The notes beneath the pieces were generated by a model, which saw only the letters and a list, made by a program, of their open reading frames with translations, was not told where the DNA came from and ran no database searches. Made by a program: the position numbers and the translations under genes. 64,000 nucleotides of DNA from Costus lasius (taxonomy: Eukaryota; Streptophyta; Magnoliopsida; Zingiberales; Costaceae): the NCBI GenBank assembly GCA_027563935.2, contig CM050449.1, positions 77,841,178-77,905,177 on the forward strand, read 5' to 3'. Shown one piece after another: positions 58,593 through 64,000 of this stretch (its first letter is position 1; each line of letters opens with the position of its first letter).

Positions 58593-59485
58593 TGTCCATC
58601 TATATGTTGCATGCAGGCTTCTCCCAGTGCTTAGGCCAAAGCCGGGTTAGACCATGATGGTCACTACTGAATATGCTGGACAACTAGGTTAATTAAGTGG
58701 TTGGTGTGTTTAGTTGGTTTGGAGTATAACTCTAGAACCTTGGTTACTCTGTAGTGATAATTATGTGATGTCTTAGCAGTGTACATCTGACTGTTTTATA
58801 TGAATTCTGTTCTTTAAGTTTGTCATATGTTGACATGATATTCTGTTAAATGTTTTTAAAATAATCTGCATGTATTTTTGAGTGTATGTTATGGATGGTC
58901 GTTTGAGACTATCCACTCACTGGGCTGTGTAGCTCACCCCTCATTATTTTCAGGTGTAGAGCAGGGGCGCATTTCCAGTTAGCATTTTATATGAATATCG
59001 TGATATGCCAGTTGAATGAATAAGACTTTTGTGCTTAATTACTGGGGCCGGTTGTGGCCGAATTATATGAACTTGTGTTGCCAGTTGTGGCCAAACTATG
59101 TGAACTTGTGTTGCCGGTTATGGCAGTTTGATATTCTGATTGTTGTGTCACCGCGGGCTTTGGCCTGGTTTCGGTGTGGTATCATTGAATGAATTTATAG
59201 AATCGACATTGTGGTTTTGTTTCTAAGTTCGAGTCGATTTATACTTTTGCGATCGGATTTGATATAAATGTGACTTGCATATGTCTAGTGCAAGTATTGC
59301 GTGGTGGCAGGTACCTTTATGAAATTGTGTTTTTGTGGAGATTTGTATGTATGGATTTTCGAAATTTTCAGATCGGGTTTCCTGGACTTGGTTTTACTTA
59401 GCATGTGCATCGATCCTGTGTGATAACATCCTGTTTCTATGTGAATTGTGTTGCTTGTTTGGGGTTAAGATAACGGGATGTGACA

Positions 59486-60153
59486 ATATACCAGCTGGTA
59501 AGGGGACATCCTAATAGGTATTTTCAACGTGGTACGGTACGCCCAAAGAGCATCCTCTAATTTCATTGACCAATCAGTTCGTGCTTGTGATACCATCTTC
59601 TCCAAAATTTTCTTCAACTCAAGGTTTGATATTTCGACTTGCCTACTGGTTTGTGGGTGGTATGGAGTGGCAACCTTGTGTGTGACTCCATATTTCTTGA
59701 GAAGTGCTGCAAATCGTTGCTCGATAAAGTGGGAGCCACCGTCACTACTGACCACCCGCAGTACTCCAAAGTGAGGGAATATTATCTTCTTGAATAGCTG
59801 TATAACAACTTGAGAGTTATTAGTGGAGGATGGTAATGCTTCCACCCACTTTGATACATAGTCCACTGTTACCAATATGTATTTATGTCCAAATGAGGAG
59901 GGGAATGGCCCCATAAAGTCAACTCCCCAGACATCAAAAATCTCAACTTCCATAATATTATTCAGGGGCATATCGTCTCTCCGTGATATATTCCTGGTAC
60001 GCTGACATTGGTCACAGGTGAGTATGAATCTCCTGGCATCCCGAAACAATGTTGGCCAATAAAATCCACTTTGAAGAACCTTGAAAGCAGTTTTGGATGT
60101 GCTGCAGTGCCCCCCATAAGAAGATCCATGGCAGTGAAATAGGATATCATGGT
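59486..60153 (-). pseudogene. Athila/Tat-type gypsy integrase remnant (G2)
   Basis: The minus-strand frame encodes the C-terminal part of the integrase zinc region (FYWPTLF, CDQCQR) and the catalytic core ([41 protein letters not shown]) to SPYQLVY. The style, with [16 protein letters not shown], is typical of Athila/Tat-group gypsy elements and unlike G1. The usual Gly in PQTSGQVE is Arg. Both ends are cut: at 59485 by the end of the G1 LTR and at 60154 by the end of another gypsy LTR. The frame is open throughout, but no other part of the element is present. Confidence 0.9.
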
Positions 60154-60246
60154 TGTCACACCCCTAGAGGATGGTAATTTCATAATATATAAAAAAATTT
60201 TGGCAATATTGTACCCACGATCATAACACTATAACCTGATCAACAT
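60154..60246 (-). repeat. Gypsy LTR G3, terminal piece
   Basis: On the plus strand it starts TGTCACACCCC, the reverse complement of a gypsy LTR end GGGGTGTGACA, directly against G2 integrase. It is AT-rich, ends at AACAT, and resumes at 62475 after the solo LTR. Confidence 0.65.
60242..60246. repeat. Target-site duplication of the solo LTR (AACAT), left copy
   Basis: AACAT at 60242-60246 recurs at 62475-62479. Confidence 0.85.
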
Positions 60247-62474
60247 TGTTGGTGTATATGCCCTAAAACCAATGTATGGACATGGTCAGGCATTGTTTGA
60301 ATATACTTTGATAGAACTATTACTCTTTATATAGGCATGGTCGTTATTATGCAGACTACTCTACCTGCGTTGATGTATTGAGTTGCATAAATAATGTCCC
60401 AGGAGTTTGGATTGGATCCATTCTCATAAGCTATCCCCAGACAAGGTACCTTAGCAGATATGGGACAGCTTTGGTACATGTGAGACTGGTGTATGGGCTG
60501 GTTAGGTGCGGGGCACAGTAACGCAGACATACAGGTGCACTGGATGCACTGGAGTGATCCACCGTGAGGATTGACTTGTCTAGTCAAGAAGTCAATCTCA
60601 CATGCAAGAGGTTTGCATTGATCCTTATACTTGAGGTATTCATGTCTAGACTTGATGAAGGGTATGCTTTAATACAGTCTTATGTCTCTCCGTAATTGGG
60701 AGATCAAAACGACTGTCATTGGGCATGTCATAAGTCACGTAGAGACATGGATGACCAATAGTAGGATTTGCCCCTTCCTTCCGAGGAAGCATGATATCCA
60801 CCTCGGGGCGCCCCACATTATTGGTGCATGACAGGAAAGTGTGGCCACACTTGTTGATTCATGACCAATGCATTGGATAATAAACTTGAGACTAATCCAA
60901 TGGCAGGATATCAGCTTAGGCAAAGGGATCTGTAATGCAATGGGAATCCTCGTTGCTTGTTAGGAGTTGTTGCCATAATGACTTAAGTCCTATGACATGG
61001 GTAGTAGTGATGTGTTGCTAGATACCCCTCACTACTTATGATGTTTACATAATTGCCATTGTCATATGGATCCTACGGGGTCACACGCAATAGACTCTTG
61101 ACGTTGCTTTAATCAGAAGCCTTAGGATCAAGTTATTGGATAACTTGGATCCATTTGGAAGATTTCATCAGCGCCAATGGGCCTGATGAGTTGGAAGAAA
61201 GTTATTGGAGCCAAACTTCATTTTTGGCAGGTTGACCCAAAATTGACCTAGATTGGTCACATTTGGAATAGGGTTGCATTGGATTAGATCCAATGGCTTA
61301 ATCAACCCATGCCATGAAGTTTGGGCTAGCTCATTATCCAATGAGGCCCAATAATTAGTTGTCATGAAGAGGAATTAGCTTAAAAGGGTATAATGGGGAG
61401 AAATCTCACCCCATTGGCGCCTAGGGGCATAATGGGGTGAGGGAGGCGCCTTTGCTTCATTATGGAAGTAAAGGGCGCCTAGCCCTTCTTCCTTGGAAGG
61501 AATACTTGCCTCTAAGGTAAGTCTTGGGGCTGATATGGCTTGATGGCACTTTTGGAAAGAGCTTAGGCGCATATGGATAGTAGGGTAAGGTATATGGTAA
61601 TGTCTTGGAGACTTACCTTACCTAAAACCCTAGTTTCTCCCAAAATTCTTACCCTAGCTGAAACTCCTCATGCTTGTTGCGCCTTGCCCTTCCCTTGGAT
61701 GGAATGCATGCATCTAAGGCATGTCTTGGGCTGATATGGCCATTGGGCAAATTAGGATAGTTTGAATGAGGTTTATGGTAAAGTCTTGGAGACTTTCCTT
61801 ACCTCAAGACCCCTTTATCCTAGCCGCCCACTTGGCATGATCTTAGCCATTGCCTTGCCGCCTCTTGTCCTATTTATAGGACCCCTTGCCGCCCCTTCCA
61901 TGGTTGGATTTTAAGGAGGCGTGAACACACATAGAAGGGAGAGAGAGAGCAAAGCAAAGGGCGACAACAAGGTGGTGCAAACTTCTTCCTTGGAGCCGCA
62001 AGTTCTTCCTCTTCCTCTCTTCTTGGCGCAAGGATTCTTTGTGCTTGGTGGCATCTTCTTGTCACAAGCCCTCATCGTCCCTTGGCCATAGGCGCACCTT
62101 GGAGGTGGCGCAAGCAAAGAAGAAGAGGGAAGTCCTTGGCGGCATCATCTTCCCTATCCCCTCCTTGGCGCAACTTCTCTTGAAGGTGGCGCAAGTGGAA
62201 GTGAAGGCTTGATTCTCCTCCCGAGGCTAGCACCGAGCGTGGAAGGGAGCAACGATCAAGGAGTCGATGCGTGGATACTTGTAGAGGGCGAACACATGGG
62301 CGCCTTCAACATGGCTTCGACATCTAGACAAGCAAAAGAGGTACATCTCTATCACATCCTTGTGTATACTCACTCGCATGGATCCTTGGGAAAGGAATGT
62401 GTTTCGGGTGTAATGCTTCTTCCGCTGCGTCCTGGGACTGCAAAATTTTAAATTACACCCGGCATTCCCCAACA
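60247..62474 (+). mobile_element. Copia solo LTR (2228 bp)
   Basis: It has perfect terminal inverted repeats TGTTGG...CCAACA and AACAT on both sides with no internal region. It is therefore a solo LTR left by recombination between the two LTRs of a full element. Its start (TGTTGGTGTATATGCCC) and a 28-bp block at 61006-61033 relate it to the main copia family, but most of it does not align by eye. It contains a diverged duplication of about 202-bp period (near 61491 and 61693). Orientation is set by the start motif. Small open frames inside are not genes. Confidence 0.87.
61491..61830 (+). repeat. 202-bp-period duplication in the solo LTR
   Basis: The sequence from CCTTGGAAGGAATACTTGCC (61491) reappears in diverged form from 61693, sharing CTTGG..GCTGATATGG and GTCTTGGAGACTT segments. 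Confidence 0.65.
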
Positions 62475-63732
62475 AACATAACATATAAAATATACTTTTC
62501 ATCATCTAAGAGCTAACAACAACTCAAATCATTCAATATAACAATCAAAATTTCTCATTCTATTAATCAAAATCCTTATCATAAAACCATACATCTTATT
62601 CCAAAACCATAGTATTTATTCCAAAACCACACTTATATTACAAACATCAAAATGAATATCATACATGAGTCATTTAACTTTACATACTCAATATTCCACA
62701 ACTATAATATCTCACTCACAAGTCATGGATCTTCTCACACTTATCAAACAAACATACTAACAACTTCATACATTAGTCATTAATGTTTACATACTGAAAA
62801 CATAAAACCATACTCATTATCTTCTTTAAACCATCCACATAAACTTGTAGCCCAAAGCTAACCTGTAAAGAGGTTAGAATGCAAGGAATGAGCAACAATG
62901 CTCAGCAAGTAATTAAGATTCCAAAAGGAGAAGTATTCCTAATAGATCTCCACATGGTTCCACAAGTAATATCAAATGGAAACATAATAGGGACATGGTA
63001 AGCAATAGTGACATGATAAGCATATCACAAGGTAGCAATACAAAGAGGCATATAATCACATGGTAAACAATATTGACATGATAAGCATAATATCATGGTA
63101 AGCAAAAAGATCACAAGGATATTTAACATAATAACAAATGAGTGTCAAATGTCAAAAGTTTCAATCAAAGCATCATACAAAGAATAGTGTAGAATATCTA
63201 CTCAAGCATAGGAGCGATGGTAAGTTCATGATCTTATGGTATCCAAAACAAAGTGCCATAATAGCAATATATAAAGAATAGTGAGAACCAAAGCAAACAA
63301 AATCCATCCAAGCAAACATAGTCTGTCCAAGCAAACATAGTCCGTCCAAGCAAACAAAATCCTCCACGTCTGCAAGAGAGACTAACCCATGTCTGGGAAG
63401 TCCACAAAGCAAAAAGGCTGGCAGGGGCTCGCCATGGCCCAACCAAATGTAAATGGAAGGATCTAGATGTTGCTTCCATGGACCTCAAGAAGTGGCAAAC
63501 AATTACAAATTGAAGAGGTCCATGTAGCACTTTAGCACTTAGATCCACCTCCATAGCAGCCAAATTCCCATAAATGGGATTAAATCAATTTCCCACTATA
63601 AGATGTAAGGGCCAAAGAACAAAGGTATTATAACAAAGTCAAAGTATCAAAATGGCATTATTGCCTTCAAACAAATGCCCTTACAACATGATCATGGATA
63701 CAAGTGTCAAAGGTAACAATCAAAGGTACATT
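62475..63732 (-). repeat. Gypsy LTR G3, main piece
   Basis: This continues G3 after the solo LTR. The minus-strand sense contains TTGCTGAGCATTGTTGCTCA, resembling the TCACTGGGCTGTGTAGCTCA of the G1 LTR, which supports a gypsy LTR in minus orientation. It is AT-rich, with repeats near 62993/63058 and 63291-63366. Open frames at 63173-63442 and 63234-63563 arise from the repeats and are not supported as genes. The far end is cut by the copia LTR at 63733. Confidence 0.6.
63291..63366 (-). repeat. 19-bp tandem repeat (4 units)
   Basis: Units of the type AAGCAAACATAGTCYGTCC start at 63291, 63310, 63329 and 63348; the two middle units differ by one base. Confidence 0.85.
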
Positions 63733-64000
63733 TGTTGGGGTATGCCCTTAAGGCTAATGTTTGAGGCCTTGGGATTCTTTCAGTATCATGTATAAACTCT
63801 TATGTTTATAAAGGCAATGGTTGTTATTCAGTTTGTTACATTGTCTGCTGCAATAAGTGTACTTCTGAATAATGTCTCAATGCTGTTCAGCTAGGCTGAC
63901 ATGATGTAATGTCCTTAGTCGAGATATCTTGGTGAACATGAGACAGCCTTGATATGATTGAGACTAATATGTGTTCTAATCTTATAGGATGCTTCGAGCA
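63733..64000 (+). repeat. Copia LTR start, cut by window edge
   Basis: It begins TGTTGGGGTATGCCC and follows the N2/N4/N5-type LTR sequence in plus orientation to the end of the window. Whether it is a solo LTR or the start of a full element cannot be seen. An expected duplication would be ACATT (63728-63732). Confidence 0.88.

Larger units (their letters stand above)
43354..59485 (+). mobile_element. Ty3/gypsy chromovirus G1, 5'-truncated
   Basis: This is a plus-strand gypsy element lacking its 5' LTR, leader and the first part of gag, cut at the H1 junction. It retains gag, protease, reverse transcriptase, RNase H, integrase and chromodomain, a polypurine tract and a long 3' LTR. It is interrupted by B at 45473. 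Domain order and the C-terminal chromodomain fit the Tekay/Del type of plant chromoviruses. Downstream it lies in the minus-strand integrase of G2. Confidence 0.9.
56801..59485 (+). repeat. 3' LTR of gypsy G1 (2685 bp)
   Basis: It runs from TGTAAGATCC to GGGATGTGACA. It is AT-rich and full of short tandem duplications: an AATTAACTAGAG-type repeat at 56930-57060, a 40-bp repeat near 58163-58283, a 77-bp repeat at 58389-58592, and a repeat of about 38 bp at 59045-59128. Several small open frames occur in it but none resembles a protein. The 5' partner LTR is absent, so it cannot be dated. Confidence 0.88.

Noticed and set aside
62209..62505. Open frames on both strands near the end of the solo LTR
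   Set aside because: They lie inside a defined solo LTR, overlap each other on opposite strands and have no recognisable domain.
63173..63563. Two overlapping minus-strand open frames of 89 and 109 codons
   Set aside because: They run through the 19-bp tandem repeat in a gypsy LTR, giving a repetitive Cys/Leu-rich peptide with no family resemblance.

Overview
The window looks like nuclear DNA from a flowering plant with a large, repeat-rich genome. It contains Ty1/copia polyproteins, a Ty3/gypsy chromovirus with a C-terminal chromodomain, and an Athila/Tat-type integrase, which together are typical of plant heterochromatin. I find no host gene, no rRNA and no intact tRNA gene. I also see no CRISPR array and no bacterial-type operon. 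Essentially every base can be assigned to LTR retrotransposons inserted into one another. The species cannot be named from this sequence.

One copia family dominates. Its intact form (copies A and B) has LTRs of about 1.68 kb, a tRNA-iMet-type primer binding site, an unusually long leader of about 1.9 kb, and a single 1294-residue gag-pol frame. That frame carries a gag domain, a CCHC knuckle, protease, integrase, reverse transcriptase and RNase H in copia order.

Layout. (1) 1-6582: minus-strand copy N1, cut by the window edge, inserted in minus-strand copy N2 (6583-11339), which has lost gag, protease and part of integrase. N2 itself sits in the leader of an old plus-strand copy, H1. (2) H1 is split into pieces at 11340-11735, 20841-23247 and 41986-43353. 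(3) N4 (11736-20840, minus) interrupts the start of H1 gag with a GATCC target-site duplication. (4) N5 (23248-32407, minus), plus an extra internal fragment beyond its second LTR (32408-32583 and 41762-41985), interrupts H1 pol. (5) Copy A (32584-41756, plus, intact) lies inside that extra fragment with duplication GTTTC. (6) At 43353 H1 is fused to a 5'-truncated gypsy chromovirus, G1 (43354-59485). Intact copy B (45473-54668, duplication TTAGC) interrupts G1 pol. (7) G1 ends in a 2.7-kb LTR that lies in an Athila/Tat integrase remnant, G2 (59486-60153, minus). (8) A minus-oriented gypsy LTR, G3 (60154-60246 and 62475-63732), carries a copia solo LTR (60247-62474, duplication AACAT). It is followed at 63733 by the start of another copia LTR that runs off the window.

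How the parts work together: only A and B look capable of making a complete polyprotein. The others are broken by nonsense changes, a frameshift, deletions or fusion, and could at most be carried by the proteins of an intact relative. I find no previously undescribed biological system here. The most interesting signals are structural: the N5 LTR-internal-LTR-partial-internal arrangement, a hairpin in the LTR with a compensatory base change, hairpin-forming tandem repeats in the leader, a 28-bp block shared by two LTR families, and a possible 3' splice site just before gag.
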